Below are positions 33,805 through 41,530 of a stretch of 64,000 nt of DNA, piece after piece. The notes beneath the pieces are model-generated. The model saw nothing but the letters and a program-made list of their open reading frames with translations. It had not been told where the DNA came from and made no database searches. The stretch spans positions 1 through 64,000 of the forward strand of contig CALVWI010000013.1 in the NCBI GenBank assembly GCA_944367045.1, written 5' to 3'. A program made the translations under genes and the position numbers. Every line of letters starts with the position of its first letter. Position 1 is the first letter of the stretch. This DNA is from an uncultured Clostridia bacterium (GTDB lineage: Bacteria; Bacillota; Clostridia; Christensenellales; Borkfalkiaceae).

Positions 33805-33834
33805 TTTATACCCGTCAGACACGGGGTATCAAAC
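33805..33834 (-). promoter_or_regulatory. promoter of the sigma operon, SigB-like and sigma-A-like overlap
   Basis: GTTTGA (33829-33834), 15 bp, GGGTAT (33808-33813) resembles the SigB consensus GTTTAA/GGGTAT with a spacer one base long. The same stretch reads as TTGATA, 16 bp, TATAAA for sigma-A. The operon may therefore be autoregulated. Confidence 0.55.
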
Positions 33835-33836
33835 GC

Positions 33837-34616
33837 TCAAATGAGTGCGTTGACGTCGGGAAGGATGAGGGTGGGGACGTCGGGGTAGTTTTTCATCGTC
33901 TCCCGCGTCGTCTCGCCGCTCAAGACGAGCACCGTGTGCATGCCGCAGTTGTTGCCGAAGCGGATATCCGTGTGCAGCCGATCCCCCGCCATCGCCATGC
34001 GGGAGCAGGGAATGTGGAGGCGATGCGAAAGGCTCTCCCCCATCGTTTTTTCGGGCTTTCCGATGATGAGGTCGGGCCGCCTTCCCGAACTCATTGCAAA
34101 GAGTTCGATGAAGGAGCCGACGTCGGGCATGGGCACGCCCTTCGTGGGGCAGACGGCGTCGGGATGCGTCGCGAGGTACACGACGCCCGCCGCCAAAAAT
34201 TCGTTGAACTTCTTCATCTTGGGAAAGTCGAGCGTCACGTCGTAGGCGAGGATGACGACGTCGGGCTCCTCCTCGACGAGGGGCACAGTGCGGGAAAATT
34301 CCGCTTTCACCGCGTCCGTCGCAAGGAGACAGACGCGCTTTTCGGGGAAATGTGCCGCCGCGTACTCCGCCGCCGCCATCGCCGAGGTGTAGATGAGATC
34401 TCCCTCCCCCAAGATGCCGATGCGGGTGAGCTTTTGGCGGTATTCCTCCTCCGTCTTGGAGGAATTGTTGGTGAGAAAGACGATGCGCTTTTTCCTAGCG
34501 CGGAGCGCGGCGAGGGTCTCCTTCACGTTCCCGATGGGCGTCTCGTCGAGGTACACCGTGCCGTCGAGGTCGAAGAGGAAGGCGTCGGTTGCTTGTAAAA
34601 GTTCCTGTGTCGTCAT
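33837..34616 (-). CDS. HAD-IIA phosphatase (NagD/AraL-like)
   Basis: The 259-residue product has motif I FDLDGTVYLDETPIGNV, the HAD-IIA aspartate/serine pattern TNNSSKTEEEY, and the cap and motif IV MAGDRLHTDIRFGNNCGM. These enzymes dephosphorylate small sugar or nucleoside phosphates. It follows the gene at 34629 by 12 nt; in Bacillus subtilis a HAD (AraL) and a dehydrogenase-fold protein (AraM) are neighbours too. Confidence 0.9.
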   Translation of the reverse strand: MTTQELLQATDAFLFDLDGTVYLDETPIGNVKETLAALRARKKRIVFLTNNSSKTEEEYRQKLTRIGILGEGDLIYTSAMAAAEYAAAHFPEKRVCLLATDAVKAEFSRTVPLVEEEPDVVILAYDVTLDFPKMKKFNEFLAAGVVYLATHPDAVCPTKGVPMPDVGSFIELFAMSSGRRPDLIIGKPEKTMGESLSHRLHIPCSRMAMAGDRLHTDIRFGNNCGMHTVLVLSGETTRETMKNYPDVPTLILPDVNALI

Positions 34617-34628
34617 AAGAGTCCTTCG

Positions 34629-35672
34629 TTAAAAGTCGGTGAGGCCGAAGTCGCGCACGACGGAGGAAAGGCCGTTGGGCGCGTATTCGGGCAGAAATTT
34701 GAGGCGGGTGCGGTCACCGCGCGTATTGACGGGCGAGAGGGCAGAGATGCGCTGCTCTTCCATGTCGCGCTCATTAAGGAGACGGACAGCCTCGGCGGCA
34801 AACGGGCCGCGGATGCGTTCGAGCGCGAGGGCGCGGGCGGCGTATTCCTCGGGCGTGGGAACGTAGGCCGAGAGCGGGCTTTTCGAGCGCTGCAATCGAA
34901 GGGCGTAGTCGGGAACGAAGTGCTTGCGCGGCTTGCCCTTGAGGAAGAACGCGGCATACAGCGCGAGAAGTTCGTGATACGCCCGCACGTTGGGCGTTTT
35001 TTCGCCGTCCTTTTTCAGGAGCGAGGCGAGCGTGAAACATTCCCCCTCTTTGAGCTCTTCGGGGAGCGCAAAGAGCGCCGAAAAGACGGGGCGGAAGGAG
35101 AGCTCGGGAAGCGTGACCGCGGGGCGAACTTCCCCCATGCCGAATTCCGCAAGCGCGCGGCTCTCGAAATGCGAGAGGCGGGCAAGGAGCAGGGCGGCAT
35201 AGCCTTCGCCGAGCGCGGGTGAGAGCAGGCTCTCGTCGCAGCACACCGCGGCGGGCGCGAGGGCGTGGGAGGAGAGGTCGCCGCCGACGGGAAGGAGTGC
35301 GCTCTCTTCCGTTGCGCCCGCAAGCAGCGCGTCCGAGGGGTAGACGGCGCAGGGGAGGCGTCTCACTTCCGCAAAACAGCGCGCTGAAAGGAGCGTCTCT
35401 CTTCCGCCCGCCGCCAGCACGCAGCACACCCCCTCGGGGAGGGAGAAGAGCGGGAGCGCGTCGTCCTCTAAGATGAGGCAGATGGCGCGCGGGGAGAGGG
35501 CGAAGTCGCGGAAGAGCGAGAAGCGCCCCTGATCGCTCACGAGGGCGATCTTCCCGCCCGAAAAGAGCTTGAAGCGCGTGGCGATGTCCTCCTTCGCGCT
35601 CGTAAAGATGAGCTTTTTTTCCGCGCCGAGAGGCGGGTTCTTCTTTGGTACGGACGAAAACACTTGCTGCAT
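34629..35672 (-). CDS. degenerate dehydroquinate synthase/iron alcohol dehydrogenase-fold protein, unknown
   Basis: The 347-residue product has the outline of the DHQS/glycerol-1-phosphate dehydrogenase fold. GGKIALVSDQGRFS is at the first Rossmann strand and VCCVLAAGGRETLLSARCFA is at the usual GGG nucleotide site. CAVYPSDALLAGATEESAL and PAAVCCDESLLSPALGEGY follow at the substrate and metal region. The expected GGG and the metal-binding histidine pair are not conserved. It may be a non-catalytic or altered enzyme. It shares an operon with the HAD-IIA phosphatase. Confidence 0.6.
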   Translation of the reverse strand: MQQVFSSVPKKNPPLGAEKKLIFTSAKEDIATRFKLFSGGKIALVSDQGRFSLFRDFALSPRAICLILEDDALPLFSLPEGVCCVLAAGGRETLLSARCFAEVRRLPCAVYPSDALLAGATEESALLPVGGDLSSHALAPAAVCCDESLLSPALGEGYAALLLARLSHFESRALAEFGMGEVRPAVTLPELSFRPVFSALFALPEELKEGECFTLASLLKKDGEKTPNVRAYHELLALYAAFFLKGKPRKHFVPDYALRLQRSKSPLSAYVPTPEEYAARALALERIRGPFAAEAVRLLNERDMEEQRISALSPVNTRGDRTRLKFLPEYAPNGLSSVVRDFGLTDF

Positions 35673-35694
35673 AAGCTCTCCCGTCCGTACGGCC

Positions 35695-35734
35695 CGAAAA
35701 GGGGCGCCGGAAACGGCAATGCCGCGTGCGCCCC
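35695..35734 (-). terminator. hisC terminator
   Basis: GGGGCGC and GCGCCCC pair with an inner CGGCATTGCCG hairpin, followed on the minus strand by CTTTTC. Confidence 0.7.
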
Positions 35735-35742
35735 TTCCGAAG

Positions 35743-36810
35743 TCAACGGAGAATGAATTTTAATTTTTCAAGGAGCGCGTCGTTCTCCGCGGGCGTGCCC
35801 ACGGTGATGCGCAGAAACTCCTTTAAGATGGGTTTGTTCCAGAAGCGCACGAGGACGCCCTCGCGCTTCAAGGCGGTGTAGAGTTCCTCGCCGCTCATCT
35901 TCACCCTTCCCGCGAAGAGGAAGTTGGCGCCAGACTTGGGCACCGTGAAGCCGAGGGAGAGAAGCTCCCCCCGGAGGCGTTCGCGCTCGCTCTTGACGAG
36001 GGCACACGTCTTTTCGCGGTACTCCTTATCCTCGACCGCGGCGGCGCAGACAGCCTGACAGACGGCGTCGACGGGGTAGGAATTGAAGCAGTCCTTCATG
36101 CGGAAGAGGGCGGAGACCAGCTCCTCGTCCCCCACCGCGTAGCCGCAGCGGATGCCCGCGAGCGAGTAGCTCTTGGAGAACGTCTTGACGACGAGAAGGT
36201 TATCGTACTTCTTCGTGAGCGGCACGGCCGACTCGCCGAAGAAGTCCATATAGGCCTCGTCCGCAATGACGACCCGCCCCTTCTCTTTCGCCGCGGAGAC
36301 GAAGGCTTCCACCGTTTGAAGGGGCAGGGCGATGCCCGTCGGCGCGTTGGGGTTGCAGAGATAGTACCCCGCGCAGTCGGCGTTGAGCATGCCCTCCAAA
36401 TCGAAGGTGAAGTCCTCTTTGAGCGGCACGATGTGGGTGTTCACCCCGAAGAAGGAGGCGAATACCTCGTAGAAGCTGTATGTAAGATCAGCAAAGCACG
36501 CGGGGAGGCCGCCCTCGTCGAAAAAGGCGGGGAAGGAGAGGGCGAGCACTTCATCCGAGCCGTTCCCGCAGAACACGTTTTGGGGAGAAACGCCCTCCGC
36601 ACGGGCGATGGCCTCGCGCAGGGGATCGGCGTCGGGGCGGGGATAGAGGCGGAGCGTGTCCGTCTCGAAGGCCTTGAGCACTTCCCTGACGCGCGGCGAG
36701 GGCGGGTACGGATTCTCGTTGGTGTTGAGCTTGATATACGACTTGTCCTTGGGCTGTTCGCCCGCCGTGTAGGGAGCGATGCATAAAGCGCGGCGGCTGA
36801 GATAGGTCAT
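35743..36810 (-). CDS. hisC: histidinol-phosphate aminotransferase
   Basis: HisC transfers an amino group to imidazole acetol phosphate in histidine synthesis; members also act in aromatic amino acid routes. The 355-residue PLP enzyme has KLNTNENPYPPSPRV at the start and GNGSDEVLALSFPAF. The PLP site is NPNAPTGIALP and DEAYMDFFGES, with the lysine in TFSKSYSLAGIRCGYAVG. ATG 36810 follows AGGAAC; longer frames upstream are inside the transporter. No other his genes are nearby, so the exact role is inferred. Confidence 0.88.
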   Translation of the reverse strand: MTYLSRRALCIAPYTAGEQPKDKSYIKLNTNENPYPPSPRVREVLKAFETDTLRLYPRPDADPLREAIARAEGVSPQNVFCGNGSDEVLALSFPAFFDEGGLPACFADLTYSFYEVFASFFGVNTHIVPLKEDFTFDLEGMLNADCAGYYLCNPNAPTGIALPLQTVEAFVSAAKEKGRVVIADEAYMDFFGESAVPLTKKYDNLLVVKTFSKSYSLAGIRCGYAVGDEELVSALFRMKDCFNSYPVDAVCQAVCAAAVEDKEYREKTCALVKSERERLRGELLSLGFTVPKSGANFLFAGRVKMSGEELYTALKREGVLVRFWNKPILKEFLRITVGTPAENDALLEKLKFILR

Positions 36811-36821
36811 AAGTTCCTCCT

Positions 36822-37775
36822 TCAGAACAAAAGCAGAAGGGCGTTGCCCGCATACCCGACGACAAGCCCCAGAAGGGCGAGCACGCCGAGCAGCACGAGA
36901 CCGCGCTTCCATGTTTTGGAATTTTTCAACAGCACTAAGATGCCGAGGCCGGTGTTGGTGACGAGGCCCGCGAGGCAGCTTGCGAAGGTGAGGCCGCCCA
37001 TCGAGAAGGTCTCGGCAAGGACGACGCTCGAGGCGCAGTTGGGCACCATGCCGATGAGGACGGAGACGAGCGGCTGGAACCAGTAGCCCGCGCCCGTCAG
37101 AAAGCCGACGACCTTGTCCTCGCCGATGAGGAAGAACAGCGTGCCGAACACGAAGTTGACGGCAAGCACCGCCGCCGCCACTTGCAGGGCATGCAGGAGC
37201 GGGGACCAAAGATAAAGCGTGAGCGCGCCGTGGTGCTTGTGCTCGCAGACGTGGAACTCCTCCTCTTCATCGTGATCGTGGTGATGTTCGTGTTCGTCAT
37301 GCTCGTCGTGGTCATGCTCATGCTCGTGATGTTCATGCTCATGCGGGGCGGGCATGGGCGCGAGGGGCTGCGCTCTCTTGCGGAGCAGGAAGTCGGCAAG
37401 ATACCCCGCCGCAACGGCAAAGACGAGCTTGAAGACGCAGAGAAGAGCGATGTATAAAATCTTCTGCTGCCAGGTGAGCGACGAGAGCGCGAGGACGAGG
37501 AGGGCCTCGTCGTTGGTCGCAATGAACACGGCGAGCAGCGTGCCGACGGTGACGAGGCCGCGCTCGAAGAGCTTTGCCGCCATCACCGAAAAGCCGCACA
37601 GGGGGATGAGGCCGGTCGCCGCGCCGAGGAAGGGCGCAGCCTTCCCCGAAAGAGCGCGCGAAGGCGCCCCCACCCGCGTGCGGTGCTCCAAAAGTTCGAT
37701 GAGCACATACAGCACGAACAGGAAGGGAAAGAGCTTTAATGTATCCAAAAGGGCGTCTAAGATGACGTCTCCCAT
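36822..37775 (-). CDS. putative heavy-metal exporter with His-rich loop (ArsP_2/DUF2899-like)
   Basis: The 317-residue product has about ten hydrophobic segments. Its central loop near 140-185 is a run of His, Glu and Asp (EHEHHEHEHDHDEHDEHEHH and more). Metal-binding cysteine and histidine residues follow (FHVCEHKHH). Motifs GLIPLCGFSVMAAKLFERG and GMVPNCASSVVLAETFSMGG are repeated halves, as in the proposed manganese/arsenic exporter family. The His-rich loop fits a transition metal substrate. It shares an operon with hisC after an 11-nt gap. Confidence 0.8.
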   Translation of the reverse strand: MGDVILDALLDTLKLFPFLFVLYVLIELLEHRTRVGAPSRALSGKAAPFLGAATGLIPLCGFSVMAAKLFERGLVTVGTLLAVFIATNDEALLVLALSSLTWQQKILYIALLCVFKLVFAVAAGYLADFLLRKRAQPLAPMPAPHEHEHHEHEHDHDEHDEHEHHHDHDEEEEFHVCEHKHHGALTLYLWSPLLHALQVAAAVLAVNFVFGTLFFLIGEDKVVGFLTGAGYWFQPLVSVLIGMVPNCASSVVLAETFSMGGLTFASCLAGLVTNTGLGILVLLKNSKTWKRGLVLLGVLALLGLVVGYAGNALLLLF

Positions 37776-37825
37776 GCGGCCTCCTTTTCGGGAAAGGGCG
37801 GCGCGCCCCTCCCGTGACGGGGAAA

Positions 37826-37854
37826 AGTATACTTCTTTTGCGGCAGTTTGTCAA
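37826..37854 (-). promoter_or_regulatory. promoter of the metal exporter-hisC operon
   Basis: TTGACA (37849-37854), 17 bp, TATACT (37826-37831) on the minus strand. A short leader of about 45 nt follows, too small for a Mn riboswitch. Confidence 0.8.
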
Positions 37855-37937
37855 ATTTTTCTTATCGTTCGCGGGAAATTCCGGCTTTTATGCCCTCTCC
37901 CCTCGCTTGCGGCCGCCCCTCTCCCCCGAAAAAAGGC

Positions 37938-37970
37938 AAAAAGAAACGCCCGAACATTCGAGCGTCTCTT
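37938..37970 (-). terminator. terminator after the MsmX-like gene
   Basis: An imperfect stem pairs ACGCTCGA with TTCGGGCGT around a short loop, followed on the minus strand by TTTCTTTTTG. It lies 20 bp after the stop. Confidence 0.7.
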
Positions 37971-37989
37971 TTGTAGGTTGATTGAAAGA

Positions 37990-39339
37990 TCACTTCTCGT
38001 CTTTCTTCTCTGCAGCAGCCGCCTTCTTCTTCTCCATCTTGGCGTTCTGCTTCTCGAGCTTCTTCATTTCCTTCGTGACGACTCTTGCCGCCTCGATCTG
38101 AGCCTGCATCTCCTGAGGTGTAGGAGGCACGAATGCCGCACCCTCTGCGTTCTCGGGGATGACGTCGTAGTGCTCATCGCGCTCAAGCATCGTCGCTTCG
38201 GTGTAGCCGTCGAAGAGGTGGATGTGCTTTGCATCGAATGCAAGCTCAACGATCTCGCCGAGGCTGACGACGGCACGCGAGCTGATCCTTGCGATCATCT
38301 GCGATGCGTTGTCGACAATGGTGTTCTTGTCGTTCTCGTACTCAAGGTCGCAGTAAATCTGCGTCTCGGCACCGAGTTTTTCGATGACGTCGATCTTCGC
38401 CTTGACGATGGTGTCGGGCGAGTTGGAGATGAAGAGGTCATCCTCGTGGATATCCTCGGGACGGACGCCGAGCGTCACCGTCTTGCCGGTGTTGATGTAC
38501 TCGTCGACGTTCTTGATCTTGGAGACGACGGACTTCGGGAGCACGATCTTGTTGCCGCCGACGAAGTTGACGTAGACCTTGCCGTCCTCCTGCGTGAGGG
38601 TGGAGTTCTTGAAGAAGTTCATCTGAGGCGTGCCGATGAAGCCCGCGACGAACAGGTTGATGGGATAGTCGTAGAGGTTCTGAGGGGTATCGACCTGCTG
38701 CATGAAGCCGTCCTTCATGACGACGATACGCGTACCCATCGTCATAGCCTCGATCTGGTCGTGCGTGACGTAGATGAACGTGGTGGCGAGACGGGCGTGG
38801 AGCTTGGAGATTTCCGTTCTCATCTGAGCACGGAGCTTTGCATCCAAGTTGGACAGAGGCTCGTCGAGCAGGAAGACCTTGGGCTCACGGACGATGGTAC
38901 GGCCGAGCGCGACACGCTGGCGCTGACCACCCGAAAGAGCCTTGGGCTTACGCGAAAGGTAATCGGTGATGCCGAGGATCTCGGCTGCTGCCTTGACCTT
39001 CTCGTCGATGACTTCCTTGGGCACCTTGCGGAGCTTGAGGCCGAATGCCATGTTGTCGTAGACGGACATGTGGGGATAGAGTGCGTAGTTCTGGAAGACC
39101 ATCGCGATATCTCTGTCCTTAGGGACGACGTCGTTGACGAGCTTGCCGTCGATGTAAAGTTCACCGGAGGAAATTTCCTCGAGGCCTGCGATCATACGCA
39201 GCGTGGTGGACTTACCGCAGCCAGAGGGGCCGACGAAGACGATGAATTCCTTATCCCTGATGTCGAGGCAGAAGTTGAACACTGCCTGGTTGCCGCCGGG
39301 ATAGATCTTGTTGATGCCTTTAAGTAAAAGACCGGACAT
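37990..39339 (-). CDS. multi-sugar ABC transporter ATPase, MsmX/UgpC-type
   Basis: The 449-residue ATPase has Walker A GPSGCGKSTT, signature LSGGQRQRVALGR and Walker B VFLLDEPLSNLD, with the H-loop in YVTHDQIEAM. A C-terminal OB-fold regulatory domain follows, as in MalK/UgpC, ending in a Lys/Ala/Glu-rich tail. ATG 39339 follows GGAGGAAA. No permease genes adjoin it, the usual state for a shared energizing ATPase; it may serve sugar importers encoded elsewhere. Confidence 0.9.
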   Translation of the reverse strand: MSGLLLKGINKIYPGGNQAVFNFCLDIRDKEFIVFVGPSGCGKSTTLRMIAGLEEISSGELYIDGKLVNDVVPKDRDIAMVFQNYALYPHMSVYDNMAFGLKLRKVPKEVIDEKVKAAAEILGITDYLSRKPKALSGGQRQRVALGRTIVREPKVFLLDEPLSNLDAKLRAQMRTEISKLHARLATTFIYVTHDQIEAMTMGTRIVVMKDGFMQQVDTPQNLYDYPINLFVAGFIGTPQMNFFKNSTLTQEDGKVYVNFVGGNKIVLPKSVVSKIKNVDEYINTGKTVTLGVRPEDIHEDDLFISNSPDTIVKAKIDVIEKLGAETQIYCDLEYENDKNTIVDNASQMIARISSRAVVSLGEIVELAFDAKHIHLFDGYTEATMLERDEHYDVIPENAEGAAFVPPTPQEMQAQIEAARVVTKEMKKLEKQNAKMEKKKAAAAEKKDEK

Positions 39340-39367
39340 AATTTCCTCCAAACCATGTTTTGAGGAT

Positions 39368-39396
39368 ATTTTACACGAAAATGTCCGATTTTGCAA
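39368..39396 (-). promoter_or_regulatory. promoter of the MsmX-like gene
   Basis: TTGCAA (39391-39396), 17 bp, TAAAAT (39368-39373) on the minus strand. Confidence 0.7.
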
Positions 39397-39528
39397 TAGG
39401 CAATCATAACAAAGTTTGCCTATGAGACTGTATAGATTGCCCAAAAAACCAAAATATACCTGCGGACAGAGTGTTTTTCGGGAGCTTTCAGCCGCATTTT
39501 GGGGGATTTTGAGAGGGATCAGCACCTT

Positions 39529-39816
39529 TCAGAGCAGTACCGCCTGCGTCGGATACAGCCGCTTTGTGCAGTTTTTCTCCTCGAATTTTTCCTCGCTGCC
39601 CGAAAGCAGGGCCTTCGTCTCCCCTCCCCGCACGGTATAGAGGTTGCCCCCTTCGGGAAGAAAGAGCACGCTGCCTTCCTCGGGTTCGCACGTCAAACGG
39701 TTTTTTGCGGCGAGGACGCGGGACGGGAGCGAGAAGGCGCGGGCGATCGTATCCAGCGTCTGCCCTCTTTTGACGCGGTAGTAGGCGGGACGGTGAAGGC
39801 GGAGAACATATTCCAT
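39529..39816 (-). CDS. small LysM-domain protein
   Basis: The 95-residue product has one LysM peptidoglycan-binding domain at about 12-56 (YYRVKRGQTLDTIARAFSLP then LTCEPEEGSVLFLP). There is no signal peptide, so it could be cytoplasmic or a spore/wall protein loaded by other routes. The -10 sequence TAAAAT lies 6 nt before the ATG, suggesting a leaderless mRNA. It is divergent from the flippase gene. Confidence 0.85.
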   Translation of the reverse strand: MEYVLRLHRPAYYRVKRGQTLDTIARAFSLPSRVLAAKNRLTCEPEEGSVLFLPEGGNLYTVRGGETKALLSGSEEKFEEKNCTKRLYPTQAVLL

Positions 39817-39822
39817 ATCTCT

Positions 39823-39828
39823 ATTTTA
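39823..39828 (-). promoter_or_regulatory. -10 box 6 nt from the LysM gene start
   Basis: TAAAAT on the minus strand, followed by AGAGAT and then ATGGA. The -35 region is weak (TGCGCT at 17 bp). Confidence 0.5.
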
Positions 39829-39876
39829 TGCGGCGGAGGGCAAAAAGCGCACACATAAGAAAAAGGACAGGCCGAA

Positions 39877-39882
39877 TACAAT
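39877..39882 (+). promoter_or_regulatory. -10 box 7 nt from the flippase gene start
   Basis: TACAAT followed by AGAGGGT and ATGGA. AGAGGG is only one base from ATG, too close to act as a normal ribosome binding site. The -35 is weak. Confidence 0.5.
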
Positions 39883-39889
39883 AGAGGGT

Positions 39890-41407
39890 ATGGACCTTGT
39901 ACGCACCGCCTCGCTCATCACCGCCCTCTCGGCCGCCGAGCACTGCCTCGGCTTTCTATACCGCATCCTGCTCTCCCGCGTGCTCGGCTCGGAGGGGCTG
40001 GGGCGGTACCAGATGGCGCTCACCGTCTTTTCCGTGCTTTCGACGCTCTCCGCAAGCGGGCTGCCCGTGACGCTCTCACGGACGCTCTCCTCCCACCGCG
40101 CAAGGGGAAATGTGCGCGCCGCCGAGGCCGCCCGCACCGCCGCCGTCTGCATCGCGCTCGGCGTGTCGCTCCTTTTGACCGCCCTGCTCTTTGCCCTGCG
40201 GCCGCTCATGGGCTCCGTATTTTCGGACAGCGGCGCCGAGAGCCTCTTTTACATTCTCCTCTTGGGGCTCCCCTTCACGGCCGCCTACGCCGTCCTGCGG
40301 GGCGGATTCTGGGGGGAGAAGCGGTTCTTCCTCTATTCCTTCACCGAGCTTGCCGAGGAGATCGCCATGATCGCGGCGGGGGTCGTACTGCTCGTTCTGA
40401 CGTCGCTCGCGCTCCCCAAAGAAAACTTGGCGGCGGGAGCGGTGCTTTTGTCTCACCTCGTCTCCTTCGGCATTGCCTTCGGGTGCTTTTGGGCGAGAGG
40501 CGGGAAGTTCGTCTCGCCGGGGCGCGAAATCAAACCCCTCGCCCTTGCGGCGCTGCCCGTGACTGCGGTGCGCGCGCTCTCGTCGCTGGCGGGAACGCTC
40601 GTCTCCGTGCTCTTTCCCCTGCGGCTGATGGCGGCGGGGGCGACGTCCGCGACGGCAATGGCGGAGTACGGCGTCGTCTGCGGCATGGTGATGCCCGTCA
40701 TGCACATTCCCTCGGCGGTGTTGAGCTCCATCGCGCTCGTCATGGTGCCCTCCTTCTCGGAGTGCGCCGCGCGGGGGGAGAGGGAGAAGCTCGCCGCCCT
40801 CACCGAGAAGGCCCTGAACGCCGCCCTGCTCGTTGCGGGGGCGCTCATTCCCCTCTACGCCGTGTGCGGGGAGGACATCGGCATTTTGCTCTTCGACAGC
40901 CCCAAGAGCGGGCAGATGATCGCGTTCGGGTCGCTGCTTTTGATCCCCATGAGCCTCACGATGATCGCGGGGAGCCTTCTCAATTCCCTGCACTGCGAGA
41001 GGCAGTCCCTTCTCATCTTCCTTGCGGGCGCGGGGGCGATGCTCCTTTCGGTGTTCTTTTTAACGGGCAAGCTCTCGGGCGGGGCGCTGCTCGTCGGCAC
41101 GGGGGCGGAGTATGCCCTCTCCGCCGCGCTCTCCCTTCTCGTCCTGAGGAAGCGGACGGGGCGGCTGCGCTCGGGGAAGTACGCCCTCAAAGTGCTGCTC
41201 GCGGCGGGCGGGGCGGCGCTTATAGGGCACTTCGTGCGGGAGCTGCTCTTTTTGCACCTGAGCTTCCTGCCCGCGCTCATTCTCACCTTCCTTTTCGTGG
41301 CGGGAACGGAGGCGGGGCTCATCGCGCTCTTTAAGCTCACCGACTTCAAGGCGCTGCTTCGCCGCTTCCTCCCCAAACGGAGAAAGAGCGGCCGAAAGAC
41401 GGCGTGA
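39890..41407 (+). CDS. SpoVB/MVF-type polysaccharide flippase
   Basis: The 505-residue membrane protein has about 14 hydrophobic segments and the MATE/MVF-like start SLITALSAAEHCLGFLYRIL then LGSEGLGRYQMALTVFSVL. The family includes SpoVB and lipid II or teichoic precursor flippases. It ends in a basic cytoplasmic tail (RRFLPKRRKSGRKTA). Divergence from a LysM protein suggests a cell-wall or spore-cortex role, which is an inference. Translation is probably leaderless. Confidence 0.88.
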   Translation: MDLVRTASLITALSAAEHCLGFLYRILLSRVLGSEGLGRYQMALTVFSVLSTLSASGLPVTLSRTLSSHRARGNVRAAEAARTAAVCIALGVSLLLTALLFALRPLMGSVFSDSGAESLFYILLLGLPFTAAYAVLRGGFWGEKRFFLYSFTELAEEIAMIAAGVVLLVLTSLALPKENLAAGAVLLSHLVSFGIAFGCFWARGGKFVSPGREIKPLALAALPVTAVRALSSLAGTLVSVLFPLRLMAAGATSATAMAEYGVVCGMVMPVMHIPSAVLSSIALVMVPSFSECAARGEREKLAALTEKALNAALLVAGALIPLYAVCGEDIGILLFDSPKSGQMIAFGSLLLIPMSLTMIAGSLLNSLHCERQSLLIFLAGAGAMLLSVFFLTGKLSGGALLVGTGAEYALSAALSLLVLRKRTGRLRSGKYALKVLLAAGGAALIGHFVRELLFLHLSFLPALILTFLFVAGTEAGLIALFKLTDFKALLRRFLPKRRKSGRKTA

Positions 41408-41462
41408 AGGGGGAAATTTCAGAAAAAATTTGCTTTTCGCGCCTCTTTTTGCGGGCGTACTA

Positions 41463-41491
41463 TTGACATTGGCGCAAAAGTGTTTTACAAT
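41463..41491 (+). promoter_or_regulatory. pgi promoter
   Basis: TTGACA (41463-41468), 17 bp, TACAAT (41486-41491), followed by a leader of about 35 nt. Confidence 0.85.
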
Positions 41492-41530
41492 ATGAGCGTT
41501 GGCAAATTTGCCGAAAACGGAGGAAATTAT

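Noticed and set aside
37776-37825. Mn-type (yybP-ykoY) riboswitch before the metal exporter
   Set aside because: The leader is only about 45 nt and lacks the conserved loops of that riboswitch.
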